A stretch of DNA of 64,000 nt from Ensifer adhaerens (GCF_002940685.1 NZ_PNFP01000015.1:1-64000), one strand, 5' to 3'; counted from the stretch's first letter, positions 21,686-31,823 are shown. Made by a program: numbers and translations. Notes: generated from the letters alone by a model not told the origin.

Positions 21686-22343
21686 GATTGTGTTCCATCC
21701 ATTCAATGATGTCGGCGGGCGTCCGGGCTACGAAATCTGCGCCCGCCTCGATGAGGTCAGCAACGGACGCGTAGCCCCAGGCAACGCCGATTGCGGCCGC
21801 ACCGGCGGCCTTGGCCATCTGCATGTCATAGATCGCATCGCCGATGACGACCGTGTCCTTCGCTTCGATGCCGGCTTCCGAGCAGCATTCGGTCACCATC
21901 GCCGGGTGCGGCTTGGAGGGGCAGTCGTCGGCAGTACGAGATACGAAGAAAATCCGGTCGAAGCCGTGAGTAGCGGAAATATGGGTCAGACCGCGCCGCG
22001 ACTTGCCCGTCACGGCGCCGATCAGCAGCGCATCGCGCGAGGACAAGGTCTGCATCATGTCGGCGATACCCGGAAACAGAAGCTCCTGAAAGCCCGCTTC
22101 GCTGCGCACGCCCGCGAAGATCGACTTGTAGTGTGCCGTCATTGCGAGCGCCTGATCGTCGACATGTTCGCGGCCGAGCAGGCGGGCGATGGCAATGTCG
22201 AGGGTCAGGCCGATGATGCCCTTGGTCGCGGAGATATCCGGGCGCTCGAGATCGAAGGCCTCGAAAGTGCGCGCCATCACCTCATGGATCAGGCCGCCGC
22301 TGTCGACCAGTGTGCCGTCACAGTCGAAGAGGGCCAGTTTCAT
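21678..22343 (-). CDS. HAD-family phosphatase (phosphoglycolate phosphatase-like)
   Basis: The 221-aa HAD subfamily IA hydrolase has motif I FDCDGTLVD (Asp7/Asp9), motif II around GAVTGKSRRG, a Lys in SKPHPAM, and motif IV VIGDAIYDMQMA. The cap region is helical. The substrate cannot be read from sequence; phosphoglycolate or another small phosphate ester is likely. The ATG overlaps the stop of the rluC-like gene (TGATG). Confidence 0.85.
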   Translation of the reverse strand: MKLALFDCDGTLVDSGGLIHEVMARTFEAFDLERPDISATKGIIGLTLDIAIARLLGREHVDDQALAMTAHYKSIFAGVRSEAGFQELLFPGIADMMQTLSSRDALLIGAVTGKSRRGLTHISATHGFDRIFFVSRTADDCPSKPHPAMVTECCSEAGIEAKDTVVIGDAIYDMQMAKAAGAAAIGVAWGYASVADLIEAGADFVARTPADIIEWMEHNHA

Positions 22344-23335
22344 CAGTCTTCCTCGCTGGCAGCGTTTTCGTCGAAGCCGAGCAGGTTCCAGCTCTGCACC
22401 ATGTGCGGTGGCAGGGGGGCCGTCACCTGCAGCCGGCCGCCGTCGGGATGCGGAATGTCGATGTGCCGGGCATGCAGGTGCAGGCGGTTCTGCATGCCGC
22501 CCGGGAACGACCAGTTGATGTCGGCCTCGAAATACTTGGGATCGCCGATGATCGGATGACCGATATGGGCGGCGTGGACGCGCAGCTGATGGGTGCGGCC
22601 GGTATAGGGTTCCATCTCCAGCCAGGCGAGGTTCTGGCCGGCCTGCTCGACCACCCGGTAGAAGGAGATCGCGTGGTCGGCGCCATCGTCGCCATGTTTG
22701 CCGATGCGCATACGGTCACCGTCCGGCGTCTGCTCCTTGACGAGCCAGGTCGAGATGCGGTCTTCGCGCTTGCGCGGCACGCCCTTGACCAGCGCCCAGT
22801 AGGTCTTTTTGGTGTCGCGCTCGCGGAAGGCGGCGGTGAGCTTCTGTGCGGCACCCCGGGTGCGGGCGATCACCAGCACGCCTGAGGTGTCGCGGTCGAG
22901 CCGGTGGACCAGACGCGGCTTTTCGCCCTTCTGGTTGGTCCAGGCTTCCAGCATCTTGTCGATATGGCGGTTGACGCCCGAGCCGCCCTGAACGGCGAGA
23001 CCCGCCGGCTTGTTGAGCACGATCACCTTGGCGTCCTCGTGCAGCACCATGCGCGACAGGAGTTCGCCATCGGGTGAGTTCCTGAGGTCACGGCCGGCGA
23101 TCGGCCCGGTCTTGGTTTCCTTGGAATCGACCCCGAGCGGCGGAATGCGGATCGTCTGGCCAGGCTGGATCCGCGTGTCGGATTTGGCGCGGGCACCATC
23201 GACGCGGATCTGGCCGGAGCGCAAGAGCTTCTGCAGCGGGCCGAAGCCCAGTCCCGGAAAATGCACCTTGAACCAGCGATCCAGGCGCATGCCCGCCTCG
23301 TCACCGTCCACCTGCCTGTGTTCTATGCCTGCCAT
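22343..23335 (-). CDS. rluC: RluA/RluC-family 23S rRNA pseudouridine synthase
   Basis: The 330-aa enzyme isomerises uridine to pseudouridine. It has an N-terminal S4 RNA-binding domain (about residues 16-65) and the catalytic motif HRLDRDTSG at 144-152, with the nucleophile Asp147. YTGRTHQLRVH follows. MAGIEHRQVDGDEAGMRLD is chosen as the start; the frame is open to 23374. The RluC assignment (versus RluA/D) rests on the S4 domain and is moderately sure. Confidence 0.85.
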   Translation of the reverse strand: MAGIEHRQVDGDEAGMRLDRWFKVHFPGLGFGPLQKLLRSGQIRVDGARAKSDTRIQPGQTIRIPPLGVDSKETKTGPIAGRDLRNSPDGELLSRMVLHEDAKVIVLNKPAGLAVQGGSGVNRHIDKMLEAWTNQKGEKPRLVHRLDRDTSGVLVIARTRGAAQKLTAAFRERDTKKTYWALVKGVPRKREDRISTWLVKEQTPDGDRMRIGKHGDDGADHAISFYRVVEQAGQNLAWLEMEPYTGRTHQLRVHAAHIGHPIIGDPKYFEADINWSFPGGMQNRLHLHARHIDIPHPDGGRLQVTAPLPPHMVQSWNLLGFDENAASEED

Positions 23336-23549
23336 CTGAGCGAACCTGCCTTCTGTTTGGTTGCAGCGTCGCACGTCGGTCCGAAGCCCCTGCGCTGGGA
23401 TGACGCAAAGGAGGAAGCTTCAGGCGCGCAAAGGCTGCCGCAATATCGTCTTTGCTGCATGACAATGCCTTCGAAGCGACAACGGTTGAAGGCCAATGCA
23501 GCAATGCGCCGCGTTTCCCCTGGATACGCAGCGCCTGTAAGACGAGCCT

Positions 23550-23927
23550 TTAGACTATTGCGCGCACCAGAGCCAGCCCGCTGAAGACCGCGAGGATCGA
23601 AAGCGCGACACTGGCGATGACATAGACGGCCGAAAGCATGATGTCGCCGCGTTCAAAGAGCGTGATCGCGTCCAGGGAGAAGGCGGAAAAGGTGGTGTAG
23701 CCGCCGAGGATGCCGGTGACGAGGAAGACACGCATGTCCGGCGAAGCGCCGAACTTGCGCATGATGACTTCCGCCAGCACACCGATCAGGAACGAGCCCG
23801 TTATGTTGACCCCAAGCGTACCCCACGGGAAGCCGGACCCGAAGCGGTGAACGGCCCAGAGACCGACGAGATAGCGCAGCATCGAGCCGATTGCGCCGCC
23901 GGCGCCGACGAGAAGAAGGTGGGTCAT
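23550..23927 (-). CDS. crcB: Fluoride channel CrcB/Fluc
   Basis: The 125-aa four-helix membrane protein assembles as a dual-topology dimeric fluoride channel. The motifs GAIGSMLRY, GTLGVNITGSFLIG and GGYTTFSAFS are characteristic. No fluoride riboswitch is seen upstream; instead an inverted repeat lies between it and fghA. It may be expressed by read-through from the formaldehyde genes. Confidence 0.93.
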   Translation of the reverse strand: MTHLLLVGAGGAIGSMLRYLVGLWAVHRFGSGFPWGTLGVNITGSFLIGVLAEVIMRKFGASPDMRVFLVTGILGGYTTFSAFSLDAITLFERGDIMLSAVYVIASVALSILAVFSGLALVRAIV

Positions 23928-23951
23928 CAGTCGCTCCGGGTCAAATTGGGC

Positions 23952-23992
23952 GGCGCAATTCCGCGAAAGCGGCTTCCGTCCGGAATTGCGCC
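23952..23992 (-). terminator. Inverted repeat between fghA and crcB
   Basis: Perfect 12-bp arms GGCGCAATTCCG/CGGAATTGCGCC with a 17-base loop lie nine bases after the fghA stop. There is no T-run on either side, so it may stabilise the mRNA 3' end or weaken read-through instead of terminating fully. Confidence 0.5.
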
Positions 23993-24001
23993 ATCAGGTG
24001 A

Positions 24002-24835
24002 TTAGACCAGCCGCTCGGCGTGCCAGCGCAGATGATCGTCCATGAAAGTCGAGATGAAATAATAGGAGTGGTCGTAGCGTTCGTGCATGCGCAGCGTCAG
24101 ATCGATGCCGGTGCCCTTGACCGCTTCTTCGAACAGCCACGGACGCAGGCCGTTTTCAAGGAAGCTGTCGGCCTTGCCCTGGTCGATCAGGAACGCGGGG
24201 AAGCGTGCGCCGTCCTTGACCAGTGCGCAGGCATCATATTGGCGCCAGGCGGCGCGGTCAGTGCCCAGGAACTTCTCGAAGGCGCCGATCGACCAGTCCG
24301 CGGTAGAAGGTTCGACGATCGGCGCGAAGGCCGAGCAGCTCTTGAAACGAGCCGGGTTCTTGAGCGCGATGGTCATGGCGCCGTGGCCGCCCATCGAATG
24401 GCCGAAGATGCCCTGGCGGCCCATGTCCATCCGGAAGTGCTGGCTGACGAAGGCGGGCAGCTCTTCGGTGATGTAGCTGTACATCTGATAGTGTTCGGCC
24501 CAGGGCGTTTCGGTGGCATCGAGATAGAAGCCCGCACCCTTGCCCATCTGCCAGTTTGTCAGTTCGTCGGGAACATCAGTGCCGCGCGGGCTCGTATCCG
24601 GGCAGACGACGATCAGCCCGAGCTCGGCGGCCATGCGCCGGTACTCGCCTTTCTCCATGACGTTCGCATGCGTGCAAGTAAGGCCGGAGAGATACCAGAG
24701 CACCGGCCGCGGTTCGTTGATTGCCTGCGGCGGTACGAAGACGGCAAAGGTCATCTCGCCCTTGCAGGCCTTGGACTCATGCGAAAAGACGCCCTGCATG
24801 CCGCCGAAAGCGGTGTTTTGCGAAAGGACTTTCAT
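24002..24835 (-). CDS. fghA: S-formylglutathione hydrolase
   Basis: The 277-aa serine esterase of the esterase D family hydrolyses S-formylglutathione to formate and glutathione, the second step of formaldehyde detoxification. The nucleophile Ser147 sits in GHSMGGHGA; Asp/His partners lie in DQGKADSF and YDHSYYF. AAGGAG precedes the ATG. The partner dehydrogenase adhC lies upstream in the same strand group. Confidence 0.95.
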   Translation of the reverse strand: MKVLSQNTAFGGMQGVFSHESKACKGEMTFAVFVPPQAINEPRPVLWYLSGLTCTHANVMEKGEYRRMAAELGLIVVCPDTSPRGTDVPDELTNWQMGKGAGFYLDATETPWAEHYQMYSYITEELPAFVSQHFRMDMGRQGIFGHSMGGHGAMTIALKNPARFKSCSAFAPIVEPSTADWSIGAFEKFLGTDRAAWRQYDACALVKDGARFPAFLIDQGKADSFLENGLRPWLFEEAVKGTGIDLTLRMHERYDHSYYFISTFMDDHLRWHAERLV

Positions 24836-24858
24836 GGAATGCTCCTTGGGTATGATGC

Positions 24859-25506
24859 TCAGCCGGCAAGCTGCACGGCCGCATTGACGGCGGCTGCGAC
24901 GAGCACGGTGTTGAAGAAGAACGAAACGATGGCGTGCATCAGGTTGATGCGCCGCATGGCCGTCGTGGTGATGGCGACGTCCGATGTTTGGGCCGTCATG
25001 CCGATGACGAAGGAAAAATAGAGGAAATCGTAGCCTCCAGGCTCAGGCGTGCCGGGAAAATCGAGACCGCGCGCCGGCTCGGTTGCCGGCTGATCCTGGT
25101 TCGGGATCCAGTAGGCATGGGCATAGTGCATGGCCGCCATCATGTGGATCGTCGCCCAGCCGAGCACGACCGAGGCGAAGGCGAGGCCGAGCGCCGGCGC
25201 CGAGCCGGTCTTCTCGCTGTTGAGGGCGAAGAACAAGGATACGAGCGAACTCGCAGCTGCCCCGAATGTCACGAGCAGGATGACGACCTCAGGCTCGTCG
25301 GTGTTTCTGGCATGGGTCTTCAGATGCCGGCCGGTCATCATCCGCAATCGCCGCCAGCACATGACGAGATAGACGCAGAAGAAGGTGATCGCGGCACCTT
25401 CAAGCGCGAAACGCCGCGCAACGAACCAGAGGACTGGCACGCTTGCGAGCGCACACAGAATGGCGGTGTAGAACGGCCAGTGCCTGAGCTTCGTCGTCGC
25501 TGCCAT
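24859..25506 (-). CDS. DUF1345 family membrane protein
   Basis: The 215-aa protein has about five hydrophobic segments and the DUF1345 features HARNTDEPEVVILLVTFGAA and YDFLYFSFVIGMTAQTSDVA. Function is unknown. It is 23 bases upstream of fghA, so probably co-transcribed; a link to formaldehyde metabolism is only positional. Confidence 0.85.
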   Translation of the reverse strand: MAATTKLRHWPFYTAILCALASVPVLWFVARRFALEGAAITFFCVYLVMCWRRLRMMTGRHLKTHARNTDEPEVVILLVTFGAAASSLVSLFFALNSEKTGSAPALGLAFASVVLGWATIHMMAAMHYAHAYWIPNQDQPATEPARGLDFPGTPEPGGYDFLYFSFVIGMTAQTSDVAITTTAMRRINLMHAIVSFFFNTVLVAAAVNAAVQLAG

Positions 25507-25554
25507 GCTAATGCCCCTGCGGTTGCGGGCCCCACGATCCCGCCCGTTGCGCGG

Positions 25555-25995
25555 TCATTTTTTCGACTGTCGCGCGAGTCGGTCAAGGGTTTCGAGGAAG
25601 GCGGATCGATCGCGCTGCGTGAAGGCAGCGTTGTAGCCTTTGCTCTCGCCGGTCTCGCGCAGGTGCTGCCCGAGGTCGCGCATGGCCGACGCCATGCCGA
25701 TATTGCCCTTGTCGAAGACGCGTCCGGACGGACCCGTGACGAACGCACCTGCCGCAACGCAACGAACCGCAAGCGGCACGTCGGCGGTAACGACGATATC
25801 GCACTCCTGCGCCCGTTCGGCGATCCAGTTGTCGGCCGCGTCGAAACCTGCCGAGACGATGACATTGTGCACCATCGGATCCCGCGACGGGCGCAGACCG
25901 GAATTGGCAACGAAGGTCACCTCGATCCCGTGACGCTCGGCCACTTTCAGGATTTCGGCTTTTACCGGGCAGGCGTCTGCGTCGACATAGATCAT
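25555..25995 (-). CDS. YaiI/YqxD family protein (DUF188)
   Basis: The 146-aa protein has the N-terminal motif IYVDADACPVKAEI and the conserved DIVVTADVPLA and GRVFDKGNIGMA blocks. The fold is PIN-like with acidic residues that could bind metal. Biological role unknown. It lies between adhC and the DUF1345 gene on the same strand. Confidence 0.9.
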   Translation of the reverse strand: MIYVDADACPVKAEILKVAERHGIEVTFVANSGLRPSRDPMVHNVIVSAGFDAADNWIAERAQECDIVVTADVPLAVRCVAAGAFVTGPSGRVFDKGNIGMASAMRDLGQHLRETGESKGYNAAFTQRDRSAFLETLDRLARQSKK

Positions 25996-26022
25996 CTTGA
26001 ATCAACTTCTCAACGGGACTGA

Positions 26023-26056
26023 AAGGCGCCGGAAAATCAAACGACTCCGGCGCCTT
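26023..26056 (-). terminator. Terminator after adhC
   Basis: An 11-bp stem AAGGCGCCGGA/TCCGGCGCCTT with a 12-base loop lies 20 bases downstream of the adhC stop on the minus strand. Only a short T stretch follows, so strength is moderate. It partially separates adhC from DUF188. Confidence 0.6.
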
Positions 26057-26075
26057 CCTGAATCGAAGTAAGAGC

Positions 26076-27203
<1,128 letters not shown>

Positions 27204-27228
27204 CTATTTTCTCCTTGGACTGAAATGA

Positions 27229-27257
27229 CTGCGGGCCGCCAGGACGGCGGCCCGCAG
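27229..27257 (-). terminator. Hairpin between XRE regulator and adhC
   Basis: A perfect 12-bp stem CTGCGGGCCGCC/GGCGGCCCGCAG with a 5-base loop lies just after the XRE gene stop and 26 bases before the adhC start. No real T-run follows; it may still end the XRE transcript. Confidence 0.55.
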
Positions 27258-27270
27258 GAATCACAATAGG

Positions 27271-27666
27271 TTATCGAATGTTCTGTTGAACGCGATTGAG
27301 TTCCATCTCAAGAGCGGCAATGGCCTTGCCGGTCTGTTCGTGCAGCTTCTTGACGAGAGCGAGCTGCTCGCGCAGGCCGTCCTTCTCGTCGTCGACGTCG
27401 GCATCCGGCGCGCGGCCGAGCCCGGCGATCAGCCAGGCCGGGGTGACGCCGAGCACGCCTGCGAGCATGAACAGCCGGTTCGTCCGCGGCTCGGCCCGGT
27501 CCCGTTCCCAGGCGGCGATCGTTTCCGTGCGTACGCCGAGCTGGTCGGCCAGTTCCTTGGCGCTGAGATTGGCGGCGTCGCGCGCCCTCCAGATGCGTCC
27601 TCCCAGCGTATCCCCGTCGCTGGTGTCGCGCAGGCGGGCAATCATCGTTTCGGTGGACAAGCGCAT
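27271..27666 (-). CDS. XRE-family transcriptional regulator
   Basis: The 131-aa protein has an N-terminal helix-turn-helix (AKELADQLGVRTETIAAWERDRAEPR, about residues 34-60) and a C-terminal coiled-coil-like helix (LREQLALVKKLHEQTGKAI). Start 27666 is chosen because AAGGAGATAT stands directly upstream; the frame to 27696 is discarded. It lies upstream of adhC on the same strand, so it could regulate the formaldehyde genes; this is unproven. Confidence 0.85.
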   Translation of the reverse strand: MRLSTETMIARLRDTSDGDTLGGRIWRARDAANLSAKELADQLGVRTETIAAWERDRAEPRTNRLFMLAGVLGVTPAWLIAGLGRAPDADVDDEKDGLREQLALVKKLHEQTGKAIAALEMELNRVQQNIR

Positions 27667-27911
27667 GGATATCTCCTTTGCCACGGTCACGTTCAAAGGT
27701 CCCGGATCTCTGAGGCAGAACGCCGACTATGAGACCCGGGGCGGAAGATTGTCCTGAGCTTATAGGCATTTGGGCGGCGAGGGACCACCCGAAGCGCCAA
27801 AAACACCGTCAATTGCGGCTAGGGCGCGGATAGTTCCTTGCCCGTCATAACCTCGGCCGTTGAAAACCAAGGCATTGGTTCTAATGTGCGGCGGCCAGAG
27901 GAGCTTGCCTT

Positions 27912-28850
27912 ATGACCGACGCCCGGACCGCGACCACCGAACACGCCGACACGGTGATGCAGGGCGTCGCCATCATGCTTTTTGCCATGGTCATCCTGCC
28001 CGGCATGGATGTGATCGCGAAATACATGGCCGTCTATGAAGGCATGTCGCCCGGCCAGGTGACTTTCTATCGCTTCTTCTTCCAGCTTGTGGCGACGTTG
28101 CCGCTGCTGCTTGGAGCCGGCGGCCTGCAGGCGCTGAAGCCGAAGCGCCCCTGGGCCAATCTGTTGCGCGGGGTGCTGCTCGCGACCGCGGCCTTGTTCT
28201 TCTTCATTTCGGTAAAGTACATGCCGCTTGCCGACACCTTTGCCATCTATTTCGTCGAGCCCTTCATCCTCACCTGCCTTTCGGCCGTGTTTCTCAAGGA
28301 GAGGGTGGGCTGGCGGCGTTGGCTCGCCATTGTCGTCGGTTTCGGCGGAGCGATGATCGTCATCCAGCCGAGCTTTGCCGCGTTCGGCTTGACGGCCCTG
28401 CTGCCGGTCGCCTGCGCCTTCGTCTTTGCCTGCTACCTGCTGCTCAACCGCGCGGTCGGCACCGGCGATTCGCCGCTGACGATGCAGACGATCGCCGGCA
28501 TTGGCGGCACGTTGATGATGGCGCTGGTGATCCTTGTCGGCAACGGCATGGGCAGTGCCGACTTCGTGCCGTCGCTGCCGAAATCGCCGCTCGGATGGAC
28601 ACTGGTGATCGTGCTCGGCGCGCTCTCCGGCTACGGCCATCTGCTGGTCGTCAAAGCCTTCCGGGCGGCACCCGTCTCGCTGCTGGCGCCGTTCCACTAC
28701 TTCGAGATCGTTACGGCAACGGTGCTCGGTTATCTCATCTTCGGAGATTTTCCGTCGCTCTCGAAATGGCTCGGCATCGCCATCATCGTCGGCTCGGGTC
28801 TCTTCATCATCTGGCGCGAGCGACAGGCGGGGCGGCGGGCGGCAAACTGA
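27912..28850 (+). CDS. EamA-family (DMT superfamily) permease
   Basis: The 312-aa protein has ten hydrophobic segments in two EamA repeats (about residues 16-145 and 155-300). The sequence ILPGMDVIAKYM and PLADTFAIYFVEPF are typical of the drug/metabolite transporter family. The substrate is unknown. It diverges from the XRE gene and converges on lipB with a five-base gap. Confidence 0.88.
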   Translation: MTDARTATTEHADTVMQGVAIMLFAMVILPGMDVIAKYMAVYEGMSPGQVTFYRFFFQLVATLPLLLGAGGLQALKPKRPWANLLRGVLLATAALFFFISVKYMPLADTFAIYFVEPFILTCLSAVFLKERVGWRRWLAIVVGFGGAMIVIQPSFAAFGLTALLPVACAFVFACYLLLNRAVGTGDSPLTMQTIAGIGGTLMMALVILVGNGMGSADFVPSLPKSPLGWTLVIVLGALSGYGHLLVVKAFRAAPVSLLAPFHYFEIVTATVLGYLIFGDFPSLSKWLGIAIIVGSGLFIIWRERQAGRRAAN

Positions 28851-28855
28851 GCCGC

Positions 28856-29575
28856 TTACGCCGCGTCGTTCGTCGTCGGCCCGAATACCGTCTCGAAGGC
28901 TTCGCGCAGGCGGATGTCCACGTCGGGCATCATCACCGGCAGGCCGAGATCGACGAGGCTGGTGACGCCGTAGCCGCGAATGCCGCAGGGCACGATGCCG
29001 CCGAAATGGTCGAGATCCGGATCGACGTTCAGCGCAAAGCCGTGGAAGCTCACCCACTTGCGCAGGCGGATGCCGATCGCGGCAATCTTGTCTTCCGACA
29101 TGGAGCCGTCGGGCAAAGCGGGCTTCTCCGGACGTCGCACCCAGACGCCCACCCGGTCTTCGCGTCGCTCGCCCCGGACATTCATCGAATCGAGCGTGGC
29201 GATGACGACGCTTTCGAGTGCGGCGACGAAGGCGCGCACGTCCTGTTTGCGGCGTTTGAGATCGAGCATGACGTAGACGACACGCTGGCCGGGACCATGA
29301 TAGGTGTATTCGCCGCCACGGCCGGTGGCAAAGACCGGAAACCGGTCGGGAATCACCAGATCCGCGGCATCGGCGCTGGTGCCGGCCGTGTAGAGCGGCG
29401 GGTGCTCGACCAACCAGACGAGTTCATCGGCGGTGCCTGCGGCGATCGCGGCAGCTTCCTGCTCCATGAGTTCGACGGCCTGTGGGTACTCCACCAGTTC
29501 GGAGGCGATCCGCCAGCGAACCGGAGGCGATTCCGGAGGGGCAAACATCTCCTGGCTCAGATTTTCACGCTGCAT
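28856..29575 (-). CDS. lipB: Octanoyl-ACP:protein octanoyltransferase
   Basis: The 239-aa enzyme transfers octanoate from acyl carrier protein to lipoyl domains, the first step of lipoate synthesis. The conserved [21 protein letters not shown], the catalytic Cys in GIVPCGI and Lys in the [16 protein letters not shown] region are present. It has an N-terminal extension of about 20 residues relative to the E. coli enzyme. Confidence 0.95.
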   Translation of the reverse strand: MQRENLSQEMFAPPESPPVRWRIASELVEYPQAVELMEQEAAAIAAGTADELVWLVEHPPLYTAGTSADAADLVIPDRFPVFATGRGGEYTYHGPGQRVVYVMLDLKRRKQDVRAFVAALESVVIATLDSMNVRGERREDRVGVWVRRPEKPALPDGSMSEDKIAAIGIRLRKWVSFHGFALNVDPDLDHFGGIVPCGIRGYGVTSLVDLGLPVMMPDVDIRLREAFETVFGPTTNDAA

Positions 29576-29704
29576 TCGTTCGGCATTCCTGTTTTTCAGA
29601 GCCTGTACATGGGATGGCGCGGGGCAAGAGTCCAGCGTTTCCGGGGCTTCCCGAACGGGGTGTTGAAATAGTTTCAGTTCCCGTCAAATTTCTGTCGTGA
29701 TCCC

Positions 29705-29733
29705 CTTGTGCCCCCAAGGGGCTTTTGCTACAT
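29705..29733 (+). promoter_or_regulatory. tRNA-Leu promoter, copy 1
   Basis: CTTGTG (29705-29710) and CTACAT (29728-29733) with 17-base spacing fit the rhizobial sigma-70 consensus CTTGAC-N17-CTATAT. The same pair is preserved in copy 2. Confidence 0.75.
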
Positions 29734-29768
29734 GCAGCCCCGTCGACGCAAGTCGGCCCTACCACGAT

Positions 29769-29853
29769 GCGGTCGTGGCGGAATTGGTAGACGCGCAGCG
29801 TTGAGGTCGCTGTGGGGCAACCCGTGGAAGTTCGAGTCTTCTCGACCGCACCA
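29769..29853 (+). tRNA. tRNA-Leu (anticodon GAG), copy 1
   Basis: The 85-base gene includes an encoded CCA. The acceptor stem GCGGTCG/CGACCGC is perfect, the long variable arm of a class II tRNA is present, and the anticodon loop TTGAGGT (anticodon 29803-29805) reads CUC/CUU leucine codons. Confidence 0.96.
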
Positions 29854-29856
29854 AAA

Positions 29857-29887
29857 AAAACCCGGCTTCGGCCGGGTTTTTTGTTTT
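29857..29887 (+). terminator. tRNA-Leu terminator, copy 1
   Basis: A 10-bp stem AAAACCCGGC/GCCGGGTTTT with a TTCG tetraloop continues into TTGTTTTT. It starts three bases after the CCA end. Confidence 0.93.
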
Positions 29888-30172
29888 TAATCCTGTCGTT
29901 AGTCAAGGCCGGCCTGTTGGTTGGAATGGCGGCGCACGCATCCCTTCGCCTCCGGTCAACGCCAGACATCGGAAAATGGGGCGCGATGGTGTTGTCCGTC
30001 TCGCGATTCTCGAAGACGTTGCCGACGATCCCGTCGCGGCGAGAGCAGCGCTGCCGATGGCGCCGGTCGCTCGTTCGGTGGGTCCGGCAGGCGGTCGCCG
30101 AACCCGGCTTTCCCATCGCAATGCGGTCGCCTCTGGCTTCTGTCGCCATCGTTCGAATTGTCCACAGCCATC
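29888..30172 (+). other. Spacer between the two tRNA-Leu units
   Basis: About 285 bases without a credible gene. Both strands have open frames but none with coding-like composition or a ribosome binding site. No integrase, attachment site or repeat is seen apart from the flanking duplicated units. Confidence 0.5.
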
Positions 30173-30173
30173 C

Positions 30174-30202
30174 CTTGTGCACTCAAGGGGCTTTTGCTAC
30201 AT
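30174..30202 (+). promoter_or_regulatory. tRNA-Leu promoter, copy 2
   Basis: CTTGTG (30174-30179), a 17-base spacer and CTACAT (30197-30202) are identical in hexamers and spacing to copy 1, although the spacer has changed at two bases. Confidence 0.75.
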
Positions 30203-30237
30203 GCAGCCGCGCCGACGCAAATCGGCCCTACCACGAT

Positions 30238-30322
30238 GCGGTCGTGGCGGAATTGGTAGACGCGCAGCGTTGAGGTCGCTGTGGGGCAACCCGTGGAAGT
30301 TCGAGTCTTCTCGACCGCACCA
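30238..30322 (+). tRNA. tRNA-Leu (anticodon GAG), copy 2
   Basis: Identical over all 85 bases to the copy at 29769-29853, including CCA; anticodon at 30272-30274. Confidence 0.96.
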
Positions 30323-30324
30323 AA

Positions 30325-30354
30325 AAAACCCGGCTTCGGCCGGGTTTTTTGTTT
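30325..30354 (+). terminator. tRNA-Leu terminator, copy 2
   Basis: The same AAAACCCGGC/GCCGGGTTTT stem with TTCG loop, followed by TTGTTT. Confidence 0.93.
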
Positions 30355-30447
30355 CAAATCATATGATTGTCCCTGTTGGTGCCGGTGGTCTTCCGCTGAT
30401 GTTGCCATGCCCTCCGGCAATCCCGATTTTGCGCGCCTTGGGCCCGG

Positions 30448-31823
30448 ATGGCTGGAAATCCACCATTTCAGCTGAGCGGCGGAAAATGGCTTGGGCGGTC
30501 CTTTGGTGTTAAGGTCTGGTTGGCGGTCCCAGGTGAAGGTGGGCCGGAACCGGCGCGCTTGCCCAATCAGGCTGGCACGACCGCCGCGAATGGAGAGGCC
30601 TTGCTTGTGCGGGAGGTTCCTTTGGTCGGCGATCTCAAGACTGCTGCTGATGCAATCCTCAAGGCCGTGGTCAACTCCGCCGATGGCGTGCCCGGCGTCG
30701 TCGCGATCGCCACGGATCGACGCGGAAATATCTACGATGGTGCGGCGGGCAAGCGCGTTCTGGCTGGCCCGACGGATATGACCGTCGACAGCGTCTTTGC
30801 GATCTTCTCGATGACTAAGGCGATCACCGCGACGGCCTGCCTGCAATTGCTCGAAGAGGGTAGGCTCGACCTCGACGCTCCAGCCAGGCAATACGTACCC
30901 GAAATAGGCAAGCTGCAGGTGATCGAGGGTTTTGATTCCGCAGGGAGCCCGAAGTTCCGCCCGCCCAGACGGGACATCACCACACGCATGCTGCTCCTGC
31001 ACACGGCCGGACTGGGCTATGATTTTTTTAACGAGACCTATGCCAGGTTGGCCCGGCAACACGGGCAGCCGAGCGTGATCACGGCATCCTACGCCTCCAT
31101 CCGGACGCCCTTGCTCTTCGATCCGGGCGATGACTGGGAGTACGGGAGCAACCTGGACTGGGTCGGGCAGGTCGTGGAGGGCATCACCGGCAAGCGGCTT
31201 GCAGCCGTGATGACGGAGCGAATACTCCAACCGCTTGGCATGGAGGACACCGGCTTTGCAATGACCGCATCCATGGCCTCGCGCCTGGTCACCCTGCATC
31301 AAAGGGACGATGCTGGACGTCTGCTGCCGCTGCCTGATTTCAGGCTGCCGCAAAATCCGGAGGTCCAGATGGGCGGGCATGGTCTCTATTCGACGGCTGT
31401 CGACTACGCCAAGTTCATCCGCATGTGGCTCAATGATGGAATGTCGCCCGGTGGGCGCGTGCTGAAGGCCGAAACCGTCGAAATGGCGGAAAGGAACGGT
31501 CTTGGAGACAGGAAGATCAAGAAGCTTCCGGGGTGATACCAAGCCTTTCGCACGATGCCGAATTTTTCCCCGGCATGCCGAAATCCTGGGGGCTTAGCTT
31601 CATGATCAACGATGAGGTGGCGCCCACAGGTCGAGCGGCCGGTGCGCTGGCGTGGGCGGGGCTCGCCAATCTCTATTACTGGATAGACCGACAAAGTGGT
31701 GTCGGCGGTCTATGGGCGACGCAGATATTCCCCTTTGCCGATCCCGCTTCGATTGGCGGATATCTCGACTTCGAAACGGCAGTTTACGCGACGCTTCCGA
31801 AGCAATCGGCCGGAACTGCATAG
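30448..31823 (+). pseudogene. Serine beta-lactamase-like hydrolase, frameshifted
   Basis: The first frame (30448-31536) encodes a class C beta-lactamase/esterase domain with SxxK (SMTK), a YGSN element and the [13 protein letters not shown] region. It stops at TGA right after KKLPG. The rest of the domain continues in another frame at 31533-31823 ([47 protein letters not shown]). The break is at the G-run near 31527-31531: one extra G would restore one frame. The true start is unclear; the family core begins near GDLKTAADA (about 30625), with possible GTG or TTG starts near 30601-30624. Either a recent pseudogene or a base-call error. Confidence 0.82.

Larger units (their letters stand above)
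29704..29890 (+). repeat. Duplicated tRNA-Leu unit, copy 1
   Basis: A block of about 185 bases containing promoter, tRNA-Leu(GAG) and terminator recurs at about 30173-30356. The tRNA genes are identical; upstream flanks differ at only a few positions. The flanking DNA outside the blocks is unrelated. Confidence 0.9.
30173..30356 (+). repeat. Duplicated tRNA-Leu unit, copy 2
   Basis: Second copy of the promoter-tRNA-terminator block, offset 469 bases from copy 1 in direct orientation. Confidence 0.9.

Noticed and set aside
23928-24001. Fluoride riboswitch upstream of crcB
   Set aside because: The minus-strand sequence before crcB shows only an inverted repeat; the conserved fluoride aptamer elements are not present.
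29769-30322. tRNA-Leu pair as an integration site of a mobile island
   Set aside because: No integrase, no partial tRNA 3' repeat downstream and no shift in composition; the second copy is a full transcription unit, not an att remnant.
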